The notes beneath the pieces were generated by a model. That model saw only the letters and a program-made list of their open reading frames with translations, was not told the origin of the DNA and did not search any database. Both the position numbers and the translations under genes were made by a program. From positions 1 through 6,714 of the forward strand of contig CAQTPN010000077.1 in the NCBI GenBank assembly GCA_948888345.1: a stretch of 6,714 nucleotides of DNA, in the 5' to 3' direction. Below are positions 1 to 6,033 of the stretch, piece by piece. Every line of letters begins with the position of its first letter. Position 1 is the stretch's first letter. This DNA is from an uncultured bacterium (GTDB taxonomy: Bacteria; Cyanobacteriota; Vampirovibrionia; Gastranaerophilales; Gastranaerophilaceae).

Positions 1-698
1 TAAGGGCAAAAGTTAATCCGGCCCTCCGTGAAGGAATTCTTCAAAGGGTAGCCTTTACGGTTTTTGAAATCGCAAAACAGGCTGTTGTAAAAAAGATGCC
101 GCAGGAACAGATAATTCCCCTTGTGGAACATCATGTAAATACCTGCTTTAAACAGGCAATTGAAGATTTAAAATCAAAAGGCCAGATTGATGAACAGGTA
201 TCAGATAATGTTTTACACCAATCAAATATTGATACAATGGCAAAAACCGAGGTTGAGCAGGAAACAGTGGGTGCCACAATGTCTGATGCAAAAATTTTAA
301 AACTCGCCTCCCTCGCGCTTTTAATTAAAAATTTCCCTCAAGAAAAAATAAAGAATATAATTTCAAAATTCAATAAACCTGAAGCGCAGGTTTTAATTCA
401 ATACCTTAAAATGCCCGATTTGGATTCAAAAGTGGATGCAGATATCACGGCAAGATGCATTGAAGAGATTAGAAGAACTCTTCCTGAACCTAAAACCATA
501 ACCTTTGACAGGTGTTTTAGAAAATTGTGTAAAATTGTTAAAAATTCGGACAAAAAGACTGTCCTTAATGCTATAGAAGATGAAAGGCCTGCCATTAAAG
601 ATTTTGTGCTTTCGGTCTACACAAAAGAAGAAGCCTTTATTCCTGCGCGTGTGGCTGCGGTTATCTGTAAACATATAGAAGAAAAAATTACTTTATGA
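1..698 (+). CDS. FliG-like helical protein, C-terminal part (5' end outside window)
   Basis: The reading frame is open from the left edge (first whole codon at position 3) to a TGA at 696-698, giving 231 visible residues. The ATG at 96 is therefore only an internal Met. The product is all-helical, soluble and charged, with no signal peptide or membrane segment. Counting from position 3, residues about 104-161 (KNFPQEKIKNIISKF, then MPDLDSKVDADI and IEEIRRTLP) follow the pattern of the FliG middle domain: an 'L...P.EK...+LS' helix, then 'R+A..D..SP.V+.EIE..L'. Residues about 168-228 (TFDRCF, NSDKKTVLNAI, PARVAAVICKHIEEK) resemble a shortened FliG C-terminal domain. The usual EHPQ and LLDDR signatures are absent. 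The visible N-terminal 70 residues match nothing I recognise. FliG is the rotor ring protein that binds FliF and receives torque; its gene commonly precedes fliH, as here. The 4-nt overlap with the FliH gene supports a flagellar role. The FliG identity is inference from pattern and context; it could be another flagellar accessory protein. Confidence 0.5.
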   Translation, partial: RAKVNPALREGILQRVAFTVFEIAKQAVVKKMPQEQIIPLVEHHVNTCFKQAIEDLKSKGQIDEQVSDNVLHQSNIDTMAKTEVEQETVGATMSDAKILKLASLALLIKNFPQEKIKNIISKFNKPEAQVLIQYLKMPDLDSKVDADITARCIEEIRRTLPEPKTITFDRCFRKLCKIVKNSDKKTVLNAIEDERPAIKDFVLSVYTKEEAFIPARVAAVICKHIEEKITL

Positions 699-1603
699 TT
701 ATAAAAAGAAGAACAACGCCAAAAGAACCTGAAATAGTTCAAATTGAGGATATGGAAGAGGCCATAGCGGATACTCCTGCACCCGTAGTTGAAGAAATGC
801 CCGTACAGGAAGAATCCAAAGAAGAAATATCTGTTCAAAATTTAGTAAAAGAAGTGCCCGAAACAGATATAAAAGAAGAAGAAAATAAAATAGAAGCACC
901 TCCCATACAAGCTTCTGCTCCTGTTCCTCCTCCTGTTGTTGAAGAAGTTTTGACTCCTGAAATGGAGCTTCAAAAAAAACTGGATGAAATTGAAAAAATA
1001 GATATTACAAGCCTTGAATTCAAAGAAAGGTTTGAACGCCGCCGCGGAGAACGCCGCAGAGGATATAGAAGAATAGATGAGAGAACCCTTGTCTCCCGTG
1101 CACAGGAAGAAGCGCAGAGTATAAGGGAAATTGCCGCAAAAGAAGGGTATAAAACAGGAATTGAAGAAGCTCATAAAGAGCTTGAAAATTTAAAAGCATC
1201 CCTTGCTGAATTTTTGGGTTCAAAAAAAGAGGCCTACGATGCAATTTCAGATGATATGCTTGAACTATCCCTTGAAATAGCTAAAAAAATAATTAAAAAA
1301 GAGGTAGAGCTTTCAAGCGATGTTTTAAAAGGTGTTTTAGCGGAAGTGTTTGACGAAGTTTCATCAAATGAAGAAAAGATAACAATAAAAGTAGCCCCTG
1401 ATGAGGTTGAATTTGCGCGCGCTTCAATGCCCGAGGTATTAAAAAATTCCGTAATTGATGCAAAAATTGTAATAGTTGCTGATGAAGCGGTTGAAAAAGG
1501 AAGCTGTGTTGTAATAACCTCAAACGGTGTTATAGACGCGAATTTTTCAACTCAGCTTTCAATAATACAAAATGCCTTCGGTATATATAAAGGAGGCAAC
1601 TAA
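695..1603 (+). CDS. fliH: Flagellar export regulator FliH (FliH/SctL family)
   Basis: FliH is a cytoplasmic, peripheral subunit of the flagellar type III export apparatus. It binds and restrains the ATPase FliI and tethers it to the C ring and to FlhA. The 302-residue product has three parts. Residues 1-100 are acidic and Pro/Glu-rich and probably disordered. Residues 113-126 form an Arg-rich patch (FERRRGERRRGYRR). From about 134 a coiled coil begins with the family signature 'A.EEA..I...A.EGY..G' (AQEEAQSIREIAAKEGYKTG, 136-155). The C-terminal domain, about 185-302, has the expected pattern: helix LSLEIAKKIIKKEV, strand ITIKVAPDEVEF, then IVIVADEAVEKGSCVV and GVIDANFSTQLSII, like 'V.AD..+..GGC+V.T..G.IDA....+L..I' of FliH. 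It is longer than the Salmonella protein (235 residues) because of the N-terminal extension. The start overlaps the upstream stop (ATGA) and has only a weak Shine-Dalgarno, so it probably depends on translational coupling. The family call is firm; flagellar rather than injectisome use is inferred from context. Confidence 0.88.
   Translation: MIIKRRTTPKEPEIVQIEDMEEAIADTPAPVVEEMPVQEESKEEISVQNLVKEVPETDIKEEENKIEAPPIQASAPVPPPVVEEVLTPEMELQKKLDEIEKIDITSLEFKERFERRRGERRRGYRRIDERTLVSRAQEEAQSIREIAAKEGYKTGIEEAHKELENLKASLAEFLGSKKEAYDAISDDMLELSLEIAKKIIKKEVELSSDVLKGVLAEVFDEVSSNEEKITIKVAPDEVEFARASMPEVLKNSVIDAKIVIVADEAVEKGSCVVITSNGVIDANFSTQLSIIQNAFGIYKGGN
1591..1596 (+). promoter_or_regulatory. Ribosome binding site of flhA
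   Basis: AGGAGG lies 6 nt before the ATG at 1603, inside the last codons of fliH. It is a near-perfect Shine-Dalgarno and fixes the flhA start. It suggests FlhA is initiated independently and efficiently even though its ATG shares one base with the fliH stop codon. Confidence 0.85.
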
Positions 1604-3693
1604 TGGCGCAGGCAAAAGGAGGACAGGCAAATAACCCGATTTCAGAAATTGCGCTTGCGATATTTGTAATCGTCCTCATTTTGATTTTGTTAATGGAGAT
1701 GCCAAACTGGGTTATAAACCTTTCCATATCATTGAATATAACCCTTGGGATTATACTTTTAATGATATCTCTGTATGTGCAAAAGCCTCTTGAACTTGCT
1801 GCATTTCCTTCAATTATTCTTATCGGTACGATGTTCAGGCTGGTTTTATCAATTGCATCCACCCGTCTTATCCTTGCAAAAGGGGATGCAGGGCAGGTTG
1901 TTGAAGCATTCGGCCAGTTTGTAACGGGCGGAAATATGATAGTTGGCGGTGTTATATTTTTGATTATCACGGTTGTTCAGTTTATGGTAATCACAAAAGG
2001 TGCGGAACGTATCGCCGAGGTTTCAGCCCGTTTTGCTCTTGATGCTATGCCCGGTAAACAGATGACAATCGATGCCGATTTTAACGCAGGGCTTATTTCT
2101 CCCGAAGAAGCCGTTAAACGCCGCGAGGACCTCCAGAGAGAATCTTCTCTTTTCGGTTCAATGGATGGTGCTATGAAATTCGTTAAGGGAGATACAATAG
2201 CAGGTATTATTATTACCGTTATAAATATTCTTGGCGGTTTAATTATAGGTGTTGCAATGAATCAGATGCCGATGGCGGATGCTGTTTCAAAATACACAGT
2301 CTTAACAATCGGTGACGGTCTGTGTTCTCAGGTGCCCTCCCTTCTGATGTCAATCTCATCCGGTATCGTGATGACCCGTTCTACTGCAGCATCTACCTCA
2401 TTAGGTAAGGATGTTTCGGCACAGATTTTATCAAAACCCCAGAGCTTATTCTTTGCTTGCGGCTTTTTAATGTTAATTGCCTTCTCCTCCCCTATCACGG
2501 GGCTTCCATGGTGGCCTTTTGTATTGTTTACAATAGTTATCGCCGTTGCAGCCTTCTCTGTTCTTGTAAATCAGGATGTTCAGCAGCAATTAGGGCAATT
2601 GGATGCTGTTAAACAGAATATGCAGGACCTTGTTAACCCGAATAAAATGTATGAACGTTTGGGCGTGGATGTTTTAAGTTTACAGGTTGGTGCAGGTCTT
2701 TTAGTAATTGCAGACCCTGACCAGGACGGGCAATTGCTTGCAAAAATTGCTGCACTCCGCCAGAGAGTAACGGATGAGCTCGGCTACATTATTCCTAATA
2801 TAAGGATTATGGACTCTTCAGCCATTGCGGATAATGAATATTTAATTGCAATCCGTTCAAATACTGTTGCAACAGGCATGGTATACCCGGGGAAATTTAT
2901 GGTAATTGCAGACCAATGGGAAGCTTTAGGCAAAAAGGTTCCTGATAATGTTATAGTGTCGGTTGACCCTACGTATCAATCGCAAGCTTATTGGATTGAC
3001 GGGCAATATATTAATAAAAACGACAGGATAACAGCTGTTGATTCTGTTGATGTTATTGTAACCCACCTGCAGGATTGTGTTAGAAAATATGTTGATGAGG
3101 TTATGACAAAAACTGATGTCTTAAAACTTATGGAGCTTGTAAAATCTCAAGACCCGACCTTAGTCAACGACCTTGTGCCTACAATTATTTCAACATCAGA
3201 TTTAAGAAAAATCTTTGTAAATCTTATAAGAGAAAAAGTTTCGATAAAAGATATTATTTTTATATTTGAGCGTCTTTGCGATTATGCAAGGTTTTCAAAA
3301 GAGCCGGATATCCTATCCGAAAGGCTTCGCGCCGCTTTGGGCCGCCAGATTTGTCTTGCAAATTCAAACAGGGATAAGGTTTTATACGCACTCACGCTGT
3401 CAAGCGAATGGGAAAAAACCCTTGATGATTCCTGTCAGAGAACTGAACTGGGGACAATGTTCCTTCTAAACCCGATGCAGGTGCAGGAGTTGATTGAAAC
3501 TACCGCAAATACACTGATGAAAGCCCATCAAGCAGTGGGTGTGCAGCCTGTAATTCTCTGTTCGCCAAGAATCCGCCTGCCTTTGTATCAAATGCTTGAA
3601 CGCCATATCCCGACAATTGTTGTAATTTCATATTCTGAATTAATCACAGACATCCGCGTAGAAGCCATCGATACAATCGGCGAAGGGTATTAA
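1603..3693 (+). CDS. flhA: Flagellar export gate protein FlhA
   Basis: FlhA is the large membrane subunit of the flagellar type III export gate. It forms a nonameric ring, couples proton motive force to export and docks chaperone-substrate complexes. The 696 residues match the usual length. The N-terminal half (about 13-325) is hydrophobic with about eight membrane segments, such as 16-34, 37-57, 65-90, 110-130, 200-217, 280-297 and 302-321. The conserved FHIPEP-family core is present: FRLVLSIASTRLIL (78-91), TKGAERIAEVSARFALDAMP (131-150), then GKQMTIDADFNAGLISPEEA (151-170), and FGSMDGAMKFVKGD (184-197). In that last motif K192 and D197 match the Lys/Asp pair implicated in ion-driven export in Salmonella FlhA (K203/D208). 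The cytoplasmic domain, about 340-696, carries AGLLVIADP, VIVTHLQDCVRKYVDEV, LVPTIIS, SIKDIIFIFERLCDYA and a closing HIPTIVVISYSEL like the family's 'P.+.VLSY.EI'. It is the last gene of the operon and is followed by a strong terminator. An injectisome SctV is the alternative; the fit and the FliG/FliH neighbours favour FlhA. Confidence 0.95.
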   Translation: MAQAKGGQANNPISEIALAIFVIVLILILLMEMPNWVINLSISLNITLGIILLMISLYVQKPLELAAFPSIILIGTMFRLVLSIASTRLILAKGDAGQVVEAFGQFVTGGNMIVGGVIFLIITVVQFMVITKGAERIAEVSARFALDAMPGKQMTIDADFNAGLISPEEAVKRREDLQRESSLFGSMDGAMKFVKGDTIAGIIITVINILGGLIIGVAMNQMPMADAVSKYTVLTIGDGLCSQVPSLLMSISSGIVMTRSTAASTSLGKDVSAQILSKPQSLFFACGFLMLIAFSSPITGLPWWPFVLFTIVIAVAAFSVLVNQDVQQQLGQLDAVKQNMQDLVNPNKMYERLGVDVLSLQVGAGLLVIADPDQDGQLLAKIAALRQRVTDELGYIIPNIRIMDSSAIADNEYLIAIRSNTVATGMVYPGKFMVIADQWEALGKKVPDNVIVSVDPTYQSQAYWIDGQYINKNDRITAVDSVDVIVTHLQDCVRKYVDEVMTKTDVLKLMELVKSQDPTLVNDLVPTIISTSDLRKIFVNLIREKVSIKDIIFIFERLCDYARFSKEPDILSERLRAALGRQICLANSNRDKVLYALTLSSEWEKTLDDSCQRTELGTMFLLNPMQVQELIETTANTLMKAHQAVGVQPVILCSPRIRLPLYQMLERHIPTIVVISYSELITDIRVEAIDTIGEGY

Positions 3694-3702
3694 AATTGAT
3701 TT

Positions 3703-3737
3703 AAAAAAGACCTTTTAAAATTTTAAAAGGTCTTTTA
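3703..3737. terminator. Bidirectional palindromic terminator between convergent genes
   Basis: A perfect palindrome has its centre between 3720 and 3721. The left arm AAAAGACCTTTTAAAA (3705-3720) is the exact reverse complement of the right arm TTTTAAAAGGTCTTTT (3721-3736). As RNA it folds into a stem with a GACC/GGTC core. The T-run reads TCTTTTATTA on the plus strand and TCTTTTTTAAA on the minus strand. It lies 9 nt after the flhA stop and 24 nt beyond the stop of the minus-strand gene, so it can serve both transcripts as a rho-independent terminator. The longer uninterrupted T tract is on the minus strand. Confidence 0.85.
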
Positions 3738-3760
3738 TTATAGAATGCAAAGCTTTTTGA

Positions 3761-5137
3761 TTAACGCATAGTTGGTTTAGCGGCATCAATGGCTTTTGAA
3801 TCTTTTGTTGCAGGGGTAACAACCTTGGTTTGCGCTACGCCGTCAGCACTAATTGCAGACATTTCCTTACCTTTTGTTGTAGGTAATGTTGCTATTTTGC
3901 CATCGTAATTTAATGCTGCAGAAAGACCGTCGGGTGCAAGTGTAACATTCTTTCTGATTTGTGCTTCAAGAGATTCAGGGAATAAATCTTTCATTTCTCC
4001 TGTTGCGATTTTTACCATAGTGTCGGTAAAATCTGTTCCGTTGCCGACATCGCAGAACTGACCGCCTTTAGGAATAACATCAAGCACGCCTCTTTTGCCT
4101 GCAGGGTCTAATACACCAACGGTAATATGCCACTTATCAACGCCTTCTTTTGAATCAAAAATAGTAAGAGAGCCTGACGGAACCGTACTGTCTGCAGGAA
4201 TTCTGCTTTCGATTTCTTTTAAGCCTTTTGGTGTAAATAAAGTTTTACCAATGTTTGTCATAACTTGTTCCTGTTCCGGAGCAAGCTTATCTATAACTTC
4301 ACGAGCCGGTTTTTCATGTACTGCATAACTTTTGCCGTCTGCATTTGGTAAAAACGTTCCAAGTTTGCCTGCAGCCTGTTCTTTTGTTGCAAGGAAACCT
4401 CTTGTAATTACTTCAACGGGAGAATCAGCACCTAATTCTTTATATCTTTCAATAAGTTTGGAGTAGTCCTCAAAACCCTTTGTGCCGACATCGTCTGTAT
4501 AAGTAAATAATAAAGGTTTATCTGTTGAAAAGATTCCTCTTTTTAAACCTTCAATAACTACAGTTGCATCACCATCGCTTTTGTCTGTGACAATCCAGTT
4601 TGTTTTTTCAAGAGGTGAAAGCACTTTAGCTTCCATCATATGCAAAATTTCATTTATGCCTGTTGTTAAGTAAATATTTTCACCGTCAGCACCTTTTCCT
4701 ATAATGGCAGGAAGCGGTACATTAGCTTTTTGTGTAGCAGGCTTATCAAGCGCATTAGTTATCATATTTCTGATTTCTTCACCTCTTCTGCCGTAACCGC
4801 TTTGAGGAGAAACTTTTTCTGCGATATTTTCACAAGCTTTTGTATAACCTGCAGGGTCCTTAACTGCTGCAGTTGCAGTATCTGAGCCTATTAATTTTTT
4901 TAATGAATCAAATGCGCCGGCATTTTTATTAATAGCTTGTATTGTTATGTTTCGCATGTAGTCTAAAAAGCGGGCAACATCTTTTTGTACTACGGGTGCA
5001 AAAGAGTCTTTTGCTACTTGTACGGTTAACGCCCTGAAACTAACATCATTTTTTCTGGCCTGGTTTTGATTTCTGTTTAAACCATTAGCTTTGTTTGCCG
5101 AATAGTTGTTTACAGCTGAAATTCTGTTGACTTGCAT
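3761..5137 (-). CDS. Divergent nucleotidyltransferase-like protein with Asn-rich N-terminal leader
   Basis: This 458-residue protein has no signal peptide or membrane segment. The start is the ATG at 5137, which has GAGGA 10 nt upstream; a TTG further up at 5239 would add 34 residues of poor, basic sequence. Residues 1-38 are Asn/Ser-rich and end in NDVSFRAL, a leader style I associate with Melainabacteria. Residues about 55-135 are helical and unrecognised. Residues about 140-375 follow the order of motifs in sugar-phosphate nucleotidyltransferases (ADP-glucose pyrophosphorylase type). GDATVVIEGLKRG (189-201) resembles 'GTADAV..AL'. LLFTYTDD (209-216) sits where 'VL.GD' is expected. GFEDYSKLIERYKELGAD (221-238) resembles 'MDY..LI..H...GAD'. 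YAVHEKP (271-277) resembles 'V.EKP', TNIGKTLFTPKGLKEI (294-309) resembles 'NIGIY+F....L', and FCDVGNGTDF (361-370) resembles 'W.DVGT..DY'. The N-terminal GG.GTRL...K loop is not recognisable, so catalysis is doubtful. Residues 418-458 are a Lys/Ala/Thr-rich tail. The fold call is my pattern reading, not a search result; function unknown. Confidence 0.5.
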   Translation of the reverse strand: MQVNRISAVNNYSANKANGLNRNQNQARKNDVSFRALTVQVAKDSFAPVVQKDVARFLDYMRNITIQAINKNAGAFDSLKKLIGSDTATAAVKDPAGYTKACENIAEKVSPQSGYGRRGEEIRNMITNALDKPATQKANVPLPAIIGKGADGENIYLTTGINEILHMMEAKVLSPLEKTNWIVTDKSDGDATVVIEGLKRGIFSTDKPLLFTYTDDVGTKGFEDYSKLIERYKELGADSPVEVITRGFLATKEQAAGKLGTFLPNADGKSYAVHEKPAREVIDKLAPEQEQVMTNIGKTLFTPKGLKEIESRIPADSTVPSGSLTIFDSKEGVDKWHITVGVLDPAGKRGVLDVIPKGGQFCDVGNGTDFTDTMVKIATGEMKDLFPESLEAQIRKNVTLAPDGLSAALNYDGKIATLPTTKGKEMSAISADGVAQTKVVTPATKDSKAIDAAKPTMR

Positions 5138-5147
5138 TTTTTCTAAT

Positions 5148-5152
5148 TCCTC
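5148..5152 (-). promoter_or_regulatory. Ribosome binding site deciding the start of the 458-residue protein
   Basis: Read on the minus strand, GAGGA is followed by 10 nt and then ATG at 5137. It supports this Met over the in-frame TTG at 5239. The protein beginning here also starts directly with the Asn-rich leader, as expected if that leader is a true N-terminus. Confidence 0.7.
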
Positions 5153-5304
5153 ATTTCTTTGTCTACAACACCATTTAATTAGTACACCCCTGTATAAAAC
5201 TCGTGAATAAATTCTTTTGCTCTTTAGCCAAAAGAACAAAACTTCTCTCTACACAATTTTTTACAAAGTTTACCTAACAACATATTTTAAAAATATGCCT
5301 AATT

Positions 5305-5332
5305 ATTCTATCGCAAAAATTTAAAATGTACA
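5305..5332 (-). promoter_or_regulatory. Possible sigma-70-type promoter for the 458-residue protein
   Basis: On the minus strand TGTACA (5332-5327; 4 of 6 to TTGACA), 16 nt, then TAGAAT (5310-5305; 5 of 6 to TATAAT). A transcript would start near 5298, at the edge of the 17-bp dyad, leaving a 5' UTR of about 160 nt. In DNA this AT-rich such matches are common by chance, so the call is weak. Confidence 0.25.
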
Positions 5333-5337
5333 GTATT

Positions 5338-6033
5338 TTATACAAGTTTTAATTTCTGTTGTTCAACTTTTGCATTATCTAAAATATTCTGTACAAATTT
5401 TTTTCTGTGATATTTTGTAATTCCGTATTTTTTAACAGCCTCGATATGCGCCTCTGAAAGATATCCTTTATTGGATTTCCAGCCGTATTCGGGGTATTCT
5501 TCATCAAGCTTAATCATATAATTATCTCTCTCCACTTTGGCTAAAATGCTGGCTGCCGCAATGGACGCAGATTTTGAATCCCCTTTTATAACGGATTTTT
5601 GCGGAAATTCATATCCTCTGATGCTGTGATTTCCATCCACAAGCACCATACAGGTTGTTTGAACCTCACGAACTACGCTCATACAGGCATTTTTCATAGC
5701 TTCAAATGTGGCATTTAAAATATTAATCCTGTCAATCATATTTTCATCCGCCATCTGCACTGAATATACTGCATTTTCTTTAATCACGGGATACAGTTCC
5801 AGCCTGTTTTTCTCGCTTACTCTCTTTGAATCGTTTAATTTTTCCAATTCCAAAATAAGTTTTTCATCTGCATTTTTAAAGCATACCGCCGCTGCAAATA
5901 CAGGTCCGACAGCAGGCCCTCTTCCTGCTTCATCCGTTCCGATAAGAAGATTGCATTTAGATTTCTTTAATTGTTCTCTGTCAAAATTAAATAATTCAAA
6001 ATTGATATGTTCAGCATGTTTATTTGTAGTCAT
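5338..6033 (-). CDS. rnhB: Ribonuclease HII
   Basis: RNase HII cleaves the RNA strand of RNA/DNA hybrids and starts removal of single ribonucleotides misincorporated in DNA. It is cytoplasmic and metal-dependent. The 231 residues fit the family. The four catalytic carboxylates are visible: D34 and E35 in GTDEAGRG, D133 in LVDGN, and D152 in KGDSKSASIAAASILAK; these correspond to E. coli D16, E17, D108 and D126. Other hallmarks are LNDSKRVSEKNRLELY (67-82), NILNATFEAM, YPEYGWKSNKGY and the closing HRKKF. The first motif reads GRGPAVGPV where most members have GRGPL(A/V)GPV, a minor change. There is an N-terminal extension of about 25 residues before the core. The ATG at 6033 lies inside the 3' end of ylqF (14-nt overlap), with AGGA about 13 nt upstream, so translation is probably coupled. 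The ylqF-rnhB order is also found in Bacillus subtilis. Confidence 0.96.
   Translation of the reverse strand: MTTNKHAEHINFELFNFDREQLKKSKCNLLIGTDEAGRGPAVGPVFAAAVCFKNADEKLILELEKLNDSKRVSEKNRLELYPVIKENAVYSVQMADENMIDRINILNATFEAMKNACMSVVREVQTTCMVLVDGNHSIRGYEFPQKSVIKGDSKSASIAAASILAKVERDNYMIKLDEEYPEYGWKSNKGYLSEAHIEAVKKYGITKYHRKKFVQNILDNAKVEQQKLKLV

Larger units (their letters stand above)
5138..5337 (-). other. 200-nt AT-rich leader with dyads, no gene
   Basis: This gap between the rnhB stop and the next start holds no convincing gene. Two symmetric elements are visible. One is a 17-bp perfect dyad CATATTTTAAAAATATG (5281-5297), with 8-bp arms around one base. The other is a short hairpin at 5214-5234, CTTTTGCT pairing with AGC-C-AAAAG around a 4-nt loop with one bulge. 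Neither is followed by a T-run on the minus strand, so I do not call them terminators. They could be an operator and an mRNA leader structure, but this is unproven. Confidence 0.4.

Noticed and set aside
96..698. A complete 200-residue gene starting at the ATG at 96
   Set aside because: The frame is open upstream to the window edge with coding-like sequence (31 further codons), and there is no Shine-Dalgarno before 96.
1042..1090. PilZ-like c-di-GMP motif in the Arg-rich part of FliH
   Set aside because: RxxxR spacing occurs by composition alone; the second PilZ motif and the barrel fold are missing.
1530..1970. 146-codon open frame on the minus strand opposite fliH/flhA
   Set aside because: It lies wholly opposite strongly conserved FlhA and FliH sequence, and its product looks like nothing known.
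1603..3693. Injectisome export gate SctV instead of FlhA
   Set aside because: The core motifs match flagellar FlhA closely and the neighbours are FliH and a FliG-like gene. No injectisome gene is visible.
4095..4328. 77-codon open frame on the plus strand
   Set aside because: It is antisense to the 458-residue gene, whose own frame has a ribosome binding site and domain-like motifs.
5138..5239. N-terminal extension of the 458-residue protein from TTG at 5239
   Set aside because: It is a poor start codon, the 34 added residues look unlike the protein, and GAGGA stands before the ATG at 5137.
5319..5337. rnhB terminator from TAAAAT...ATTTTA
   Set aside because: The stem is only six A/T pairs with a mismatched centre, too weak to call.
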